From Anabaena azotica FACHB-119 (GTDB lineage: Bacteria; Cyanobacteriota; Cyanobacteriia; Cyanobacteriales; Nostocaceae), in NCBI RefSeq assembly GCF_014697625.1, contig NZ_JACJSG010000030.1, positions 1 to 64,000 of the forward strand: a DNA stretch of 64,000 nt, in the 5' to 3' direction. Positions 44,166 to 53,878 of the stretch are shown in pieces. The notes beneath the pieces were generated by a model that was not told the origin of the DNA, did not search any database, and worked only from the letters and a program-made list of their open reading frames with translations. The position numbers and the translations under genes are program-made. Each line of letters opens with the position of its first letter. Position 1 is the first letter of the stretch.

Positions 44166-44579
44166 AGTAGTGGCGCGACCGGACTAAAATGTTGCATTAG
44201 ATGGGGAAAAATCGAACGCAGATGCACGCAGATGCACGCAGATGAACAAGATGATAGATTGTTGGCTAATGCACAAAATTAGTCCGGTCATGCCAGTAGT
44301 GGCGTGGCAAGCTTAAAATGTTGCATTAATTAACCACAGAGGCACAGAGACACAGAGGTTAGAGAGGAAACTTATTGCACTATTTTAGCCTTGCCACGCC
44401 AGTAGTAGCGCGACTGGACTAAAATGTGGCATTAGGTTTGGGGAAAATTGAACGCAGATGTTGGCGCAGCCTTTGCTACGCAACGCTACCGCGAACCCGA
44501 AGGTTACGCAGATGAACGCAGATGAACAAGATGATAGATTTTTCGCTAATGCACTATTTTAGCCTTGCCACGCCACTAC
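44166..44579. mobile_element. Three tandem MITEs (TAGTGGCGYGRC...TAAAATG family)
   Basis: Unit b (44166 to about 44297), c (about 44295-44406) and d (44401-44579) share the AGTAGTGGCG.. start and the ..CCTTGCCACGCCA end, the boundary trinucleotides being shared. Their centres differ: GAACGCAGATG repeats, a CACAGAG repeat, and GAACGCAGATG interrupted by a small dispersed repeat with ACGCTACCGCGAACCC (about 44463-44507). Confidence 0.7.
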
Positions 44580-44768
44580 AATTTAAGGTTTACTGAGACG
44601 GATTACTATTAACAATTCAAAATTCAAAATTCACGCATTCGCGCATTAAAGACGTTTTGCCTACAGCACGCTACGCGAACAGTTGGGGATTTAAACCCCA
44701 ACTGAAAATTTGCTACGTACAGACGTAGGGGTCTTTAACCCTCGGAATTACGATAATAATTATTATTT

Positions 44769-44905
44769 AGGACTTACGCATAAAAACGAAAAATCAAGGG
44801 TTTGAGCAAGGGTGTAGGGGTATAACTTTAGGGTGCGTCAGTACCAATAATTTCGTACAGATTCAAGGATTTTCCACATCTGACACACCCTACCCCAAGT
44901 ATCAG
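44769..44905. mobile_element. Chimeric MITE (two element types joined)
   Basis: The left part (AGGACTTACGCATAAAAACG...GGGTGTAGGGGTATA) is the 20237/62577 type and the right part (TTAGGGTGCGTCAGTACCAA...GACACACCCTACCCCA) is the 10253/12927 type. The right terminus is missing. Confidence 0.55.
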
Positions 44906-45211
44906 TTTTATGTTTTACCAGTGTTGGCTACAGTGGGTTGAGCTGCAAGTAGGATTGATGAGAGTATGGTTCTTTCTCCTGCATGAAAAAATGGATTTAG
45001 CTGTCAGTTAACGGCAAACTCAATAGTCCTCTTGGTGAAGCGGTAGAAGCCTCTGTCACAAGCAAGTTCTGTTATGCTTCTCAAGTTGAGGTAATGAAGT
45101 CAAAGCTAACTGTTCTAAGTTCGCAAGTCTCATGACTGGAGAAAGAACGGAAATTGGATTTAAGATTGATTCCGTTAAGACCGAGATATTCAGTCTTGGC
45201 GATCGCAAATT
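44906..45211. other. Non-coding region upstream of psaK's 3' side
   Basis: About 300 bp of unassigned DNA between a MITE and psaK. A plus-strand frame gives SPLGEAVEASVTSKFCYASQ and stops, which may be a decayed transposase C-terminus, but no catalytic motif supports that. Nothing else recognised. Confidence 0.25.
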
Positions 45212-45469
45212 TTACAGACGACCAATATTAGTCAGTCCCAAGACAATACCAACACCAAGAACATGACCGAAAGCCATTGCACCAATAAAGGTGGGAATGC
45301 TTATGGGTAGTCCGGGAAATTTGGGGCCGACTTGGGGCTTTTCGATTCGCAGAGCGAACAACAGCGCTACCACACTGCTAGCACTGATGATAATTGCTAC
45401 GGTAGGCGACCATTGGGGGGTTGTGGGTACGGTTGCACTAGCGGCTGCGAGTAAGGTTGATGTAATCAA
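45212..45469 (-). CDS. psaK: Photosystem I reaction-centre subunit PsaK
   Basis: 85 aa, two transmembrane helices: TVAIIISASSVVALLFAL and PTFIGAMAFGHVLGVGIVLGL. The C-terminal AFGHVLGVGIVLGL is the conserved PsaK signature; the peripheral subunit stabilises the PSI edge and binds IsiA or phycobilisome. The inter-helix loop is shorter and different from the main PsaK form, so this may be one of several paralogues in the genome. Confidence 0.88.
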   Translation of the reverse strand: MITSTLLAAASATVPTTPQWSPTVAIIISASSVVALLFALRIEKPQVGPKFPGLPISIPTFIGAMAFGHVLGVGIVLGLTNIGRL

Positions 45470-45586
45470 TTTCTTGTCTCCTAAATTTACTAAGACAAAG
45501 ATAATCTAGACCTAGAAAATTATAGAGTTAGTTAGGACACAACGAACTTTTTCAACCAAATTCATTTTTATTTCATCACATCGAAA

Positions 45587-46231
45587 ATGCTTATGCGTGT
45601 GAAAATTTGCGGTATCACTCAACCACAACAGTCAGTAGCGATCGCTTCTTTAGGCGCAACAGCGCTAGGATTTATCTGTGTACCATCCTCTCCTCGTTAC
45701 GTTACCGCCGCACAAATAAGGGCAGCCGTGACACCTTTACCAGAAAATATTGATAAGATTGGCGTTTTTGCCAATAGTAGTCTTGCCGAAATTACTCAAA
45801 CAGTTCTTGATTCTGGGTTAACTGGTGTCCAGTTACATGGCGACGAAACCCCAGAATTTTGTGAACAATTACGTGAATCTTTACCTCAAGTAGAAATTCT
45901 TAAAGCCATGAGAGTACGTAATCTTGAGCATCTAGAACAAGCAATTATTTACACCAAATATATAGATACCTTATTACTTGATGCCTACCATCCGCAACAA
46001 TTAGGCGGTACAGGTCAAACCTTAGATTGGCAGATGTTACAACAATTTACTCCCAGTTGCCCTTGGTTACTAGCTGGAGGACTCACACCAGACAATGTTT
46101 TAGAAGCTTTGAGCCAAGTTAACCCTGATGGAATTGATTTATCTAGCGGTGTCGAACTCCAGCCAGGGGATAAAGATTTGGATAAGGTGGCGTTGTTATT
46201 TGAGAGGCTAGGGCGAACAGTTAACAGTTAA
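45587..46231 (+). CDS. trpF: Phosphoribosylanthranilate isomerase
   Basis: 214 aa (212 if the second ATG is used); third step of tryptophan synthesis. [20 protein letters not shown] with the catalytic Cys, [21 protein letters not shown] (Asp general acid) and [10 protein letters not shown] are diagnostic TIM-barrel motifs. It stands alone, not in a trp operon, as usual in cyanobacteria. A repeat-derived hairpin follows the stop. Confidence 0.96.
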   Translation: MLMRVKICGITQPQQSVAIASLGATALGFICVPSSPRYVTAAQIRAAVTPLPENIDKIGVFANSSLAEITQTVLDSGLTGVQLHGDETPEFCEQLRESLPQVEILKAMRVRNLEHLEQAIIYTKYIDTLLLDAYHPQQLGGTGQTLDWQMLQQFTPSCPWLLAGGLTPDNVLEALSQVNPDGIDLSSGVELQPGDKDLDKVALLFERLGRTVNS

Positions 46232-46238
46232 CAGTTAA

Positions 46239-46289
46239 CAGTTAACAGTTATCAGGTAATGTTCACTGTTCACTGATAACTGTTAACTG
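46239..46289. terminator. Repeat-built hairpin between convergent trpF and folE
   Basis: CAGTTAACAGTTATCAG (46239-46255) and CTGATAACTGTTAACTG (46273-46289) are perfect 17-bp inverted repeats made of heptamer units. They lie 8-17 bp from the two stops and can end both transcripts, though no T run follows. Confidence 0.55.
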
Positions 46290-46305
46290 ACACACCCAAT
46301 ACCTA

Positions 46306-47019
46306 CTAGAAAGATGCTTGATGACGAACCAAGTTAAAGAACTCTTCTCTAGTTTTGTGTTCTTCTTGGAATACACCTAACATGGCACTAGTTACAGTCC
46401 AAGAGCCTGGTTTCTGCACACCCCGCATCACCATGCACATATGACTAGCTTCCATGACCACAGCAACACCCTGGGGTTCCAAAATTGTTTGTACTGCTTC
46501 GGCAATTTGGCGAGTTAGCCTTTCTTGTACTTGCAAGCGGCGGGAATACATTTCCACAATCCGGGCTAATTTACTTAGTCCTACTACTTTCTGGTTAGGG
46601 ATATAGGCAACGTGCGCTCTGCCCATGAAGGGTAACATATGGTGTTCGCACAAGCTAAAGAAGTTGATATCACGAACTAGTACCATCTCGTTATGACCTT
46701 CATCAAAGACGGCTCCGTTCAGTAATTCTTCCAGAGATTGGTTATAGCCGCTAGTCAGAAATCGCATTGCTTCTGCTACGCGCTTCGGTGTTTTCAGTAG
46801 ACCTTCTCTTTCTGGGTCTTCGCCAACGCCTACTAATATTGACCTGACAGCATTCATCATTTGCTCCATGTGTTCTTCTGAAGGCGGATGCAGTTCAGGT
46901 TCCCTTCCATCGTGGGTGTTGCGGTCGGGTCTGGTGTTGATGGCTTCTGCCAAGTCGGGAATTAAGGGTGATTGAAAGCGATTTGAACCGTTGGAACCGT
47001 TGGAACTAGCGATAGTCAT
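46306..47019 (-). CDS. folE: GTP cyclohydrolase I
   Basis: 237 aa, first step of folate/pterin synthesis from GTP. The zinc-binding [12 protein letters not shown] and [41 protein letters not shown] carry the catalytic Cys/His residues. The about 45-aa hydrophilic N-terminal extension (repeated NGSNGSN) precedes the conserved domain. It is convergent with trpF. Confidence 0.97.
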   Translation of the reverse strand: MTIASSNGSNGSNRFQSPLIPDLAEAINTRPDRNTHDGREPELHPPSEEHMEQMMNAVRSILVGVGEDPEREGLLKTPKRVAEAMRFLTSGYNQSLEELLNGAVFDEGHNEMVLVRDINFFSLCEHHMLPFMGRAHVAYIPNQKVVGLSKLARIVEMYSRRLQVQERLTRQIAEAVQTILEPQGVAVVMEASHMCMVMRGVQKPGSWTVTSAMLGVFQEEHKTREEFFNLVRHQASF

Positions 47020-47111
47020 GATGTCAGTCTTGGTTATGGTTTGGTCGTTGGTAGTTAGTCATTTGTTATGGGTAAGCAACAAATAACTGTAGGTAAACAA
47101 GGGAAAATTTA

Positions 47112-47837
47112 TTAAAGCGCACCAGCGCTGGGCATAATTGTTAATTCATCAATTACTGCTTGTGGTGGTAACAAGGCAGTGTGGAGAATTGACTGCGCCA
47201 CAATTTCCGGGGTAAGCATTTGAGAACGGTCAAAGTCAGCATTTACGGTTTCTGTGTCCCAAAGTTCAGTATTAACAGCACCTGGACAAATGGCAGTGAC
47301 GCGAATGCCGTGAACACGTTCTTCTTGTGCCAAGGTTTGAGAGAGTGTCATTAATCCTGCTTTGCTCACACTATAGGCTCCCCAGCCAGGAAAAGCTTGT
47401 TTTGCAGCAATCGAAGACACATTTATGATTATGCCTGTATGCCGATCGCGCATTTTTGGCAAAATCCCTTTAATACACTCAAAAACACTGGTCAGATTCA
47501 AGTTAATTACTTGTTGCCAGTCTGCTAAGGGCGTTTGGCTTAAATTACCCGTATATGCTATTCCGGCACAATTTACGAGAATATCTATATCTCCAAAGTC
47601 AGTGGCGATCGCTTGTATCTTGTCCTCTACTTGTGATACATCCGCTAAGTCTACACTATACGCTTTAGCTACGACTCCCGTATGTTTTGTTGCCTCTACT
47701 ACAGATGCCAATTTCTCTTGGGAACGGCTCACTAACGCCACATCTATTCCTGCTTTCGCAAAAACTAATGCCGTTGCTTTGCCAATTCCACTGCTTGCCC
47801 CAGTAATCAGAGCGCGTCGTTTCTGCTCCAAACTCAT
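47112..47837 (-). CDS. SDR-family oxidoreductase (classical)
   Basis: 241 aa. ALITGASSGIGKAT nucleotide loop, NCAGIA, catalytic Ser in INVSSIAAKQ and YSVSKAG, ending at a family-like APGAVNTELW region (PGAVNTELWD). Cytoplasmic NADP(H)-dependent dehydrogenase/reductase, substrate unknown. On the same strand, 92 bp upstream of folE; co-transcription is possible, but a pterin role is not proven. Confidence 0.88.
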   Translation of the reverse strand: MSLEQKRRALITGASSGIGKATALVFAKAGIDVALVSRSQEKLASVVEATKHTGVVAKAYSVDLADVSQVEDKIQAIATDFGDIDILVNCAGIAYTGNLSQTPLADWQQVINLNLTSVFECIKGILPKMRDRHTGIIINVSSIAAKQAFPGWGAYSVSKAGLMTLSQTLAQEERVHGIRVTAICPGAVNTELWDTETVNADFDRSQMLTPEIVAQSILHTALLPPQAVIDELTIMPSAGAL

Positions 47838-48316
47838 GCTTTCTCCCAGTCTTTAGGCAGTTTTGCAAGCCCTTGCCACCCAATTATCGAAATTTTTTGA
47901 CTCAAGAAGATTAAGTTTAGCTTAAATTTCGATGATATTCCCTGACAAATGCTATTATTTTTTGTTATTATTAGCGTTCTATCCAATTTTATTTTGCATA
48001 ATAATGATACTTGCTAGTCTAGAAACTAGCTAGATGATTACAATTAACTAGCAAATACTTTGACATTGCCACGCATCTACATTAGGTGGCTTGTTTAAAC
48101 ATAAATACCTGTGGCTGAGAAGATTGTTAAAAATCTTTAAGTTACCACAGGTAATTATAACACTGCTTTTCCAGAATAAGTCAATTAGGGGAATTATTAA
48201 AAAGAAATTCTCTTCCTTGGGATTGTTGACAGTTGACTAGGGCAGAGAATAGAGAGATATACACAGGGGACAGGCGGGAAAGGTGTTTGGTACGAACTCA
48301 GCAATCAGCAATCTCC
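47838..48316. other. Intergenic region with a TACCTGTGG inverted repeat
   Basis: TACCTGTGG (48106-48114) and CCACAGGTA (48145-48153) form a hairpin with a 30-nt loop behind accA, possibly its terminator. The rest is AT-rich with no ORF or recognised RNA. Confidence 0.4.
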
Positions 48317-49300
48317 CTATGAATGAGTAACTTCTGCAAACACACCTATTTTACGGAACTTATCGTAACGCAGTTGGCGACGTTCTTGAGGTGTTAGGCG
48401 GTTGAGTTCTTCTAGATTATCTAACAGAGCTTGTTTTAGGGTTGTAGCGGCTGTTAGGGGGTCAGAATGAGCGCCACCAATGGGTTCAGGGAGAATTTGG
48501 TCAATAATACCTAAATTTTTGAGGTCGTGGGAGACGATTTTTAAGGCGACGGCTGCTTGGGGGGCTTTGCTAGCGTCTTTCCAGAGAATTGCGGCGCAGG
48601 CTTCGGGGGTAGCTACGGTATAAACAGCGTGTTCAAACATTAAGAGGCGATCGCCTACACCAATACCCAAAGCACCGCCAGAACCACCTTCACCGATGAC
48701 GGTGCAGATAATTGGCACATCTAGGGAAAACATCTCCCGGAGATTATAGGCGATCGCTTCCCCTGCTCCTTGCCGTTCCGCTACCACTGTGGGTAGAGCG
48801 CCTGGGGTATCGATAAATGTTAAAATTGGCATCCTAAATTTATTGGCGTGTTCCATCAGCCGCATGGCTTTACGATAGCCGCCAGGGGTTGCCATGCCAA
48901 AATTGCGGGCTATATTATCTTTGGTATCCCGTCCTTTTTGATGACCCAACATCACCACAGGTTGACCGCTTAACCGCGCCACACCACCAATTAAAGCTGG
49001 ATCATCACCGCCACAGCGATCGCCATGCAACTCCATCCATTCATCACTAATGGCTTGGATGTAATCAAGAGTGCTAGGGCGACGGGGATGACGCGCTACT
49101 TGTAGTCGTTGGGCTGGGGATAGGGTGCTAAAAATTTCCTCACGCAACTGCATAGCGCGTGTTTCTAGCTTGCGAATTTCCCCAGACACATCTACGCCAT
49201 TTTCCTCTGCCAATTGCCGAATTTGATCAATTCGGTTTGCCAGTTCTGCTAGTGGCTTTTCAAAATCCAACAGTAGTGGTTTACGCTCAGTTGTAGCCAT
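48317..49300 (-). CDS. accA: Acetyl-CoA carboxylase carboxyltransferase subunit alpha
   Basis: 327 aa, transfers carboxyl from biotin to acetyl-CoA to give malonyl-CoA. [19 protein letters not shown] at the N-terminus, [32 protein letters not shown] and [17 protein letters not shown] (oxyanion region) are diagnostic. It follows aar on the same strand by 169 bp with a GATGAGGGA repeat in the gap. Malonyl-CoA supply and use of fatty acyl-ACP meet in this cluster. Confidence 0.97.
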   Translation of the reverse strand: MATTERKPLLLDFEKPLAELANRIDQIRQLAEENGVDVSGEIRKLETRAMQLREEIFSTLSPAQRLQVARHPRRPSTLDYIQAISDEWMELHGDRCGGDDPALIGGVARLSGQPVVMLGHQKGRDTKDNIARNFGMATPGGYRKAMRLMEHANKFRMPILTFIDTPGALPTVVAERQGAGEAIAYNLREMFSLDVPIICTVIGEGGSGGALGIGVGDRLLMFEHAVYTVATPEACAAILWKDASKAPQAAVALKIVSHDLKNLGIIDQILPEPIGGAHSDPLTAATTLKQALLDNLEELNRLTPQERRQLRYDKFRKIGVFAEVTHS

Positions 49301-49326
49301 AGTTAGGGATGAGGTATTAGAGATCG

Positions 49327-49440
49327 GGTATTAGGGATGAGGGAGATGAGGGAGGTGAGGGAGATGAGGGGGATGAAGGAGAAGAGGGAGACAAAGTAAC
49401 TATTGATTTTTTTCTACTTCCCTATCTCCCCCTACTCCCC
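49327..49440. repeat. GATGAGGGA tandem repeat with CCCTACTCCCC arm
   Basis: About seven GATGAGGGA units, then a pyrimidine-rich CTATCTCCCCCTACTCCCC segment that is partly complementary to it. Lies between aar and accA. Confidence 0.8.
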
Positions 49441-49469
49441 CCACTTCCTCATCTCTCTTTTCCCAGTAC

Positions 49470-50489
49470 CTAGACTAGCAGTGGTCTAAACCCATGTTTT
49501 ACTGATGCTTGACCAATCTGCTCCATTTTGTCTACGGTAATCTGATTACGCCCCCAAGAAAAGTTCGTGTACAACTTCTCAAATTCTAAGAGCATAGATT
49601 CCGCAAAACAAGCAAATAACTGGCGTGCCGGCACATCCATATTGACTATTTGCATAATTTTCCAGTCAATATCCAGCGAATGTTCTACAATACCACCATT
49701 TAGCACATAAACGCCAGGATGCTGAATTTTTGTCCCTAAATTTTTCGGATAGCCACCATCAATGAGAAGACAAGGCTGCTTCAAAACTGTAGGATCGATT
49801 TCCACACCTTTAGGCATACTGGCTACCCAGACTACAATATCAGCTTGAGGCAGCGCTTCATCTAAGCTCATAATTTTGCCGCGTCCGAGTTCGGCTTGCA
49901 ACTCTTGCAGACGTTCTTGGTTCCGAGCGATTAACAGCAGTTCTTTGACATCAGTTTTGGCATCCAGCCAGCGAGTAACGGCGCTACCAATGTCACCAGT
50001 AGCGCCACATATGGCGACTGTTGCTTGGGAAAGTTCTATGCCGAGTTGTTTTGATGCTTGTTCTACCTGCCGACAAATAATATAGGCTGTGTGAGTGTTG
50101 CCTGTAGTGAAGCGTTCAAACTCTAACTTAACATTGCGGACTTGGCTGAACTGCTCCAATTTAAAGTTTTCAAAGATGATGGAGGAGAAACCACCCAAGG
50201 CTGTAATATTGATGCCATGCTTTTGTGCATGAGCCATAGCATTGAGAACTTTGCGGGTTGCGGCTTTAATCCGGCGAGTTGCTAGCATCTCCGGTAAAAA
50301 GCAAGACTCTACATACTTGCCTTCAATTACCTCTCCAGTAATGCTGGTAACTTTAATGTGATCAACTATCTGCGGTGGGGCGCTGCACCAAAAATCTAGC
50401 CCTTGGTCGGCGTATTCGGGGTATCCCAGTTCTTGAGCTACCGCTTGAGCGTGTTCTAGACTTGTTAAATGTCCAATTAGACCAAACAT
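49470..50489 (-). CDS. aar: Long-chain acyl-[acyl-carrier-protein] reductase
   Basis: 339 aa. Reduces fatty acyl-ACP with NADPH to the fatty aldehyde used by [21 protein letters not shown], then a Rossmann fold at [19 protein letters not shown] (about 156), and [14 protein letters not shown]. Cys62 in [14 protein letters not shown] or the nearby region is the likely thioester residue. With ado (387 bp upstream) it makes alkanes, a pathway confined to cyanobacteria. The order ado, aar, accA, all on the minus strand, is typical. Confidence 0.96.
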   Translation of the reverse strand: MFGLIGHLTSLEHAQAVAQELGYPEYADQGLDFWCSAPPQIVDHIKVTSITGEVIEGKYVESCFLPEMLATRRIKAATRKVLNAMAHAQKHGINITALGGFSSIIFENFKLEQFSQVRNVKLEFERFTTGNTHTAYIICRQVEQASKQLGIELSQATVAICGATGDIGSAVTRWLDAKTDVKELLLIARNQERLQELQAELGRGKIMSLDEALPQADIVVWVASMPKGVEIDPTVLKQPCLLIDGGYPKNLGTKIQHPGVYVLNGGIVEHSLDIDWKIMQIVNMDVPARQLFACFAESMLLEFEKLYTNFSWGRNQITVDKMEQIGQASVKHGFRPLLV

Positions 50490-50875
50490 GGAATGATATA
50501 TTAAGCGTGTGGCTTGGCGAATGCGTACAATCAGTTAGTAATATCAAGTTTGGCTAATTACTTATAATATGGTTGTTTTGGTCGGTAATAGGTAATAGCT
50601 AATAGGTGAGTCCAGTCCTGTAGGCGGGTTTCCCGCGCCCTGGGAACTGGCGAACCCGGAGGGTAATTGTTTTGAGCCATTACCGATTACCGATTACCAA
50701 TTACCAACCCCAAAAATATGATAAGTGTTTAAGCGAACCTGATATAAGAGATAATACCTAACTCTTAAAAATACTATAGAAAGTGTCAGCGTCATCAAGT
50801 ACTCTAGGTTTGTAGTAAGCACTTCAGTGCTGAGAAATGCAGGACTAAAGTCCTTACTACAAACAAAGGCACTAT
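50490..50875. repeat. Repeat-rich spacer between ado and aar
   Basis: 386 bp. A small dispersed repeat (about 50617-50662: TAGGCGGGTTTCCCGCGCCC, then GGGAACTGGCGAACCCGGAG) is followed by GATTACC heptamers, the AATATGATAAGTGTTTAAGC word also found inverted near 3254-3270, and a GTTTGTAGT...ACTACAAAC palindrome (50807-50868). The ado promoter is not in it, but the aar promoter may be. Confidence 0.65.
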
Positions 50876-51571
50876 TTATGCTGCTTTAAGTCCATGAGCT
50901 GACAAACGCATAATCTCTCTAGTAGTAAAGCCAATGTTGCCCAAAGCCTCGCCATACTGAATCATAAAGTCTTCAACTAGGGCTTCTTTTTCCATAGCTA
51001 AGATTGCAGCATCTTGCTCGACTTGATTGAGCATTTTCCAGACTATGGGGAGGTTTTGACTATTCGCTGCTTCTAATTCTGCTTTTGATGCGGCAAAATT
51101 TTTCTGTAACCAAACCTCGCCGAAGTTGAGGTGACTGTATTCATCTTTAACTACACCCTCAGTAATTTTCCGGGCAAAGTCGTCAGCCACGGGGATGTAG
51201 ATGTTGTAGGCGGCGATCGCAAAACATTCGATAATCAAAGACTGAATCAACAGGCAAGTTACAACTTTACCTTCAGCCGCCGCTTTTTGGAAGTTACCGT
51301 GCAGTCCGGCAAAAAACTCTTTAGCAAACTGCATATCTGGGGCTACTTCTAAGTTCTTCCCACAAGCTTCAAAGCCTTTTTTGTGGCGGCTTTCCATCTT
51401 CGATAGCCGAATTAAGTCTTCTTTGTGTTCTGGCAGCAGTTGGGCTAGTTGGATATAGTTTTCGTAGGCTTCTTGTTCACCTTCAATGACGATCGCATTG
51501 ATACGACTATAGGCATCTTTATATTTTTCGCTCTTGAAATCAATTTCTAAATCTGCTGCGACCTGCTGCAT
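50876..51571 (-). CDS. ado: Aldehyde-deformylating oxygenase (alkane synthesis)
   Basis: 231 aa, ferritin-like di-iron enzyme converting fatty aldehydes to alkanes plus formate. Ligands by motif: Glu32 region [10 protein letters not shown], Glu60/His63 [13 protein letters not shown], Glu115 [10 protein letters not shown] and Glu144/His147 [11 protein letters not shown]. Precedes aar by 387 bp of repeat DNA, still on the same strand. Gives the cell its heptadecane-type hydrocarbons. Confidence 0.96.
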   Translation of the reverse strand: MQQVAADLEIDFKSEKYKDAYSRINAIVIEGEQEAYENYIQLAQLLPEHKEDLIRLSKMESRHKKGFEACGKNLEVAPDMQFAKEFFAGLHGNFQKAAAEGKVVTCLLIQSLIIECFAIAAYNIYIPVADDFARKITEGVVKDEYSHLNFGEVWLQKNFAASKAELEAANSQNLPIVWKMLNQVEQDAAILAMEKEALVEDFMIQYGEALGNIGFTTREIMRLSAHGLKAA

Positions 51572-51748
51572 GATATCTTTACTCCTGTAACCTGAATTAT
51601 TTGATACCAGACTTTAATTTACCCTATGAATTTAGGGTAATACTGATTGTTGTTTAATTTTACTTAACAAATGCCTATGTTATAGATTAGCTGTTGGTGG
51701 TGTCTTTATTACTACTACTAAAGAAACAAGTGCTTGGCTATTTAACTC

Positions 51749-52576
51749 ATGTCCAAACTAAACTGGAATTGGAAATCTGCTGATTTTTGGAGTCTAGCAG
51801 CACTACTGCTGGGGGCATTCATTGTGTTATTGCCACTGTTTGTGGTCTTTCTCACTTCCTTTGCACCTCCAGGTTCAAGTATAGAACTTTTACCTAAAAA
51901 TAATTGGTCTTTAGCAAATTACCGCGATGCTTGGCAACGAGGTAAGTTTTTGTTGGCATTTGCTAATTCTACCTTGGTAGCGATCGCAGTGACGGCATTT
52001 CAAATTCTGACTTCGGCTTTGGCGGGTTACGCTTTGGCAAGGTTGAAATTCCGGGGTAGGCAAGTGATACTTTTAGTTATCTTAGCGACTCTCATCATCC
52101 CCTTTCAATTATTGGTGATACCCATCTTTTTGTTGTTGAAGTGGGGACACCTCATTAACACCTACGGAGCGCTAATTTTACCAACGGCTGTGAATGGCTT
52201 TGGCATTTTCCTCTTACGTCAATATTTCCAGACAATTCCCGTAGAGTTGGAAGAAGCCGCAACTATCGATGGAGCCAACCGACTACAAATTTTATGGCAA
52301 ATCATGTTACCCTTAGCCCGTCCGGCTTTGGTGACGCTGTTTCTGTTCACATTCATCGGCGAATGGAATGATTTATTCAAACCCCTAGTATTTACTACAA
52401 GACCAGAATTAAGAACAGTCCAGCTAGCCTTGGCAGAGTTTCAGGAACAGTTTACCAATAACTGGCCTTTGATGATGGCAGCAGTCACCATTGCTACTGT
52501 ACCTGTGATGGTGCTATTTCTCATCGGTCAGCGTCAGTTTATCCGGGGTATTGCTACTACTGGGATTAAGAATTAG
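51749..52576 (+). CDS. ABC sugar transporter permease (MalG/UgpE family)
   Basis: 275 aa, six transmembrane helices, cytoplasmic EAA loop EEAATIDGANRLQILWQIMLPLARP. It matches the second permease of CUT1-type carbohydrate importers. The partner permease, solute-binding protein and ATPase are not next to it, so the subunits are scattered in the genome. The ATG has only a weak purine run upstream. Confidence 0.9.
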   Translation: MSKLNWNWKSADFWSLAALLLGAFIVLLPLFVVFLTSFAPPGSSIELLPKNNWSLANYRDAWQRGKFLLAFANSTLVAIAVTAFQILTSALAGYALARLKFRGRQVILLVILATLIIPFQLLVIPIFLLLKWGHLINTYGALILPTAVNGFGIFLLRQYFQTIPVELEEAATIDGANRLQILWQIMLPLARPALVTLFLFTFIGEWNDLFKPLVFTTRPELRTVQLALAEFQEQFTNNWPLMMAAVTIATVPVMVLFLIGQRQFIRGIATTGIKN

Positions 52577-52712
52577 GGAGTGGGGAAGCAGGGGAGAAAA
52601 AATAATGACTTATCACTAAATTAAGTAAATTTTCTTAAATAAATGTATTATTTCATGACTTCGATTAGTTAATTACTGAGTTTATGAAAAAATAAGCTGA
52701 GTCAGCTAGTAT

Positions 52713-52858
52713 CTGACTTTTCACGGGATCTAAAAGACCCCTCTCCAAACCTCTCCCCTACAAGGAGAGAGGCTTTAATTGCTCCCCCTTCCCTTGTAGG
52801 GAAGGGGGCTGGGGGGTTAGGTCTGTCGTTAACTTTTCCACATGACGTGAAAAGTCAG
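52713..52858. mobile_element. MITE (CTGACTTTTCACG family) with 9-bp target duplication
   Basis: Perfect 13-bp inverted ends CTGACTTTTCACG and CGTGAAAAGTCAG bound 146 bp with two internal palindromic GC-rich arms. AGCTAGTAT occurs immediately before (52704-52712) and after (52859-52867). The empty site AGCTAGTATCC stands in the paralogous promoter at about 53852-53862. No ORF. Confidence 0.9.
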
Positions 52859-52885
52859 AGCTAGTATCCATCAAGGATAAAATTC

Positions 52886-53401
52886 ATGGATTCCTACAAC
52901 AAACAACAACCACAAACAGAGATTGGTAAAAAATTAGTGGATATTGATGCCAATATTGTGAGCAGAAATAATGTGAGTAAACTTTCGGTTTGTATTCCTA
53001 CTTTAGCAGTTGCGATCGCCAGCACATTAACTTTGGTTTCAAACTGTGCTTTAGCTCAAATTGTTCAGGAAAATAGATTACCTAATCATTCTGGCATTAC
53101 TACACAAAATCATATTTCTATTGCAGGCAACAATAGAACCGGAGACAACCTTTCCTATAATTCTGGGGTTGTTTCCCTACCTCAAGGAATTACGGGTGAA
53201 TTTAACAATACTGTAGAGGCGAAAAATATTGTGAGCCGCGCTATTGGGAATTTTGTTAATACATCAGTAGATAATTCTCTAGGAAATCACAATACATCAA
53301 GTGGTGATTTAAGAGAACAAGCTAACCATCAATTAAACGTAAAATATCCTATAAAAGTAGCTGGCTGCGTTATGACTCCTCAAGGTACAATATGTGATTA
53401 A
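52886..53401 (+). CDS. Chimeric small protein: leader, TPS fragment, CxxTPQGxxCD tail (copy 1)
   Basis: 171 aa. MDSYNKQQPQTEIGKKLVD opens it, as in the 82-aa protein at 54949. In the middle is a signal-like SVCIPTLAVAIASTLTLVS and about 90 aa homologous to the start of a filamentous-haemagglutinin TPS domain (ALAQ.VQEN.LPN...GIT, LPQGITGEF.N), but cut off before the NPNGI.FG motif. It ends in the tail VAGCVMTPQGTICD. The signal peptide is not at the N-terminus, so secretion is uncertain. It is almost identical to 53879-54406. A MITE has been inserted in its promoter region. Confidence 0.7.
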   Translation: MDSYNKQQPQTEIGKKLVDIDANIVSRNNVSKLSVCIPTLAVAIASTLTLVSNCALAQIVQENRLPNHSGITTQNHISIAGNNRTGDNLSYNSGVVSLPQGITGEFNNTVEAKNIVSRAIGNFVNTSVDNSLGNHNTSSGDLREQANHQLNVKYPIKVAGCVMTPQGTICD

Positions 53402-53416
53402 AATGTTAACTTAAAC

Positions 53417-53580
53417 TATAGCGGTTCTCGGTCTAGTGAAGTACAATTTTAACCTCTCTCCAAACCTCTCTCCTAAAAGGAGAGAGGCTTTGAATTGTTC
53501 CCCCTTCCCGCTTCGGGAAGGGGGTTAGGGGGTTAGGTCTATTTGCATACCTGTACCTCACTAGATTGAAAATGGCTATA
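53417..53580. mobile_element. MITE with TATAGC...CTAGTGAAGTACA termini
   Basis: TATAGCGGTTCTCGGTCTAG, TGAAGTACA at the left is matched inversely, with four differences, by TGTACCTCACTAGATTGAAA, ATGGCTATA at the right. The interior GGAGAGAGG and GGGAAGGGGG arms resemble the CTGACTTTTCACG element, so the two families share their middle but not their ends. Confidence 0.7.
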
Positions 53581-53605
53581 AATGGGCATTTAGTAATAAA
53601 ATCTT

Positions 53606-53720
53606 GTAGTGGCGTGGCAAGGCTAAAATGTAGCATTATTTCTTTCTTGTGGGATGGGCATCTTGCCCGTCCGGTGCAGGCAAGATGCCTACACCACAAT
53701 ATTTATTTTTATTGCACTAC
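53606..53720. mobile_element. MITE of the TAGTGGCGTGGC family, right end lost
   Basis: GTAGTGGCGTGGCAAGGC, TAAAATGTAGCATTA left end; centre with GATGGGCATCTTGCCCGTCC; the expected CCTTGCCACGCCACTAC right end is replaced by TTTATTATTGGGG. Centre shared with 59303-59440. Confidence 0.65.
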
Positions 53721-53878
53721 TTTATTATTGGGGAGTAGGGGAGAAAAACTGATGACTTAATTACTAGATTAAGTAAATTTCTCTAAAATTATATATTAAA
53801 TTTTAACAGAAATGAGTTAATTACTTAGTTTATGAAAAAATAAGCTGAGTAAGCTAGTATCCATCAAGGATAAAATTC

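Noticed and set aside
44930-45190. A TnpB-type gene remnant in the psaK upstream DNA
   Set aside because: One short frame (PLGEAVEAS) suggests it, but no catalytic motif, terminal structure or length supports a real gene.
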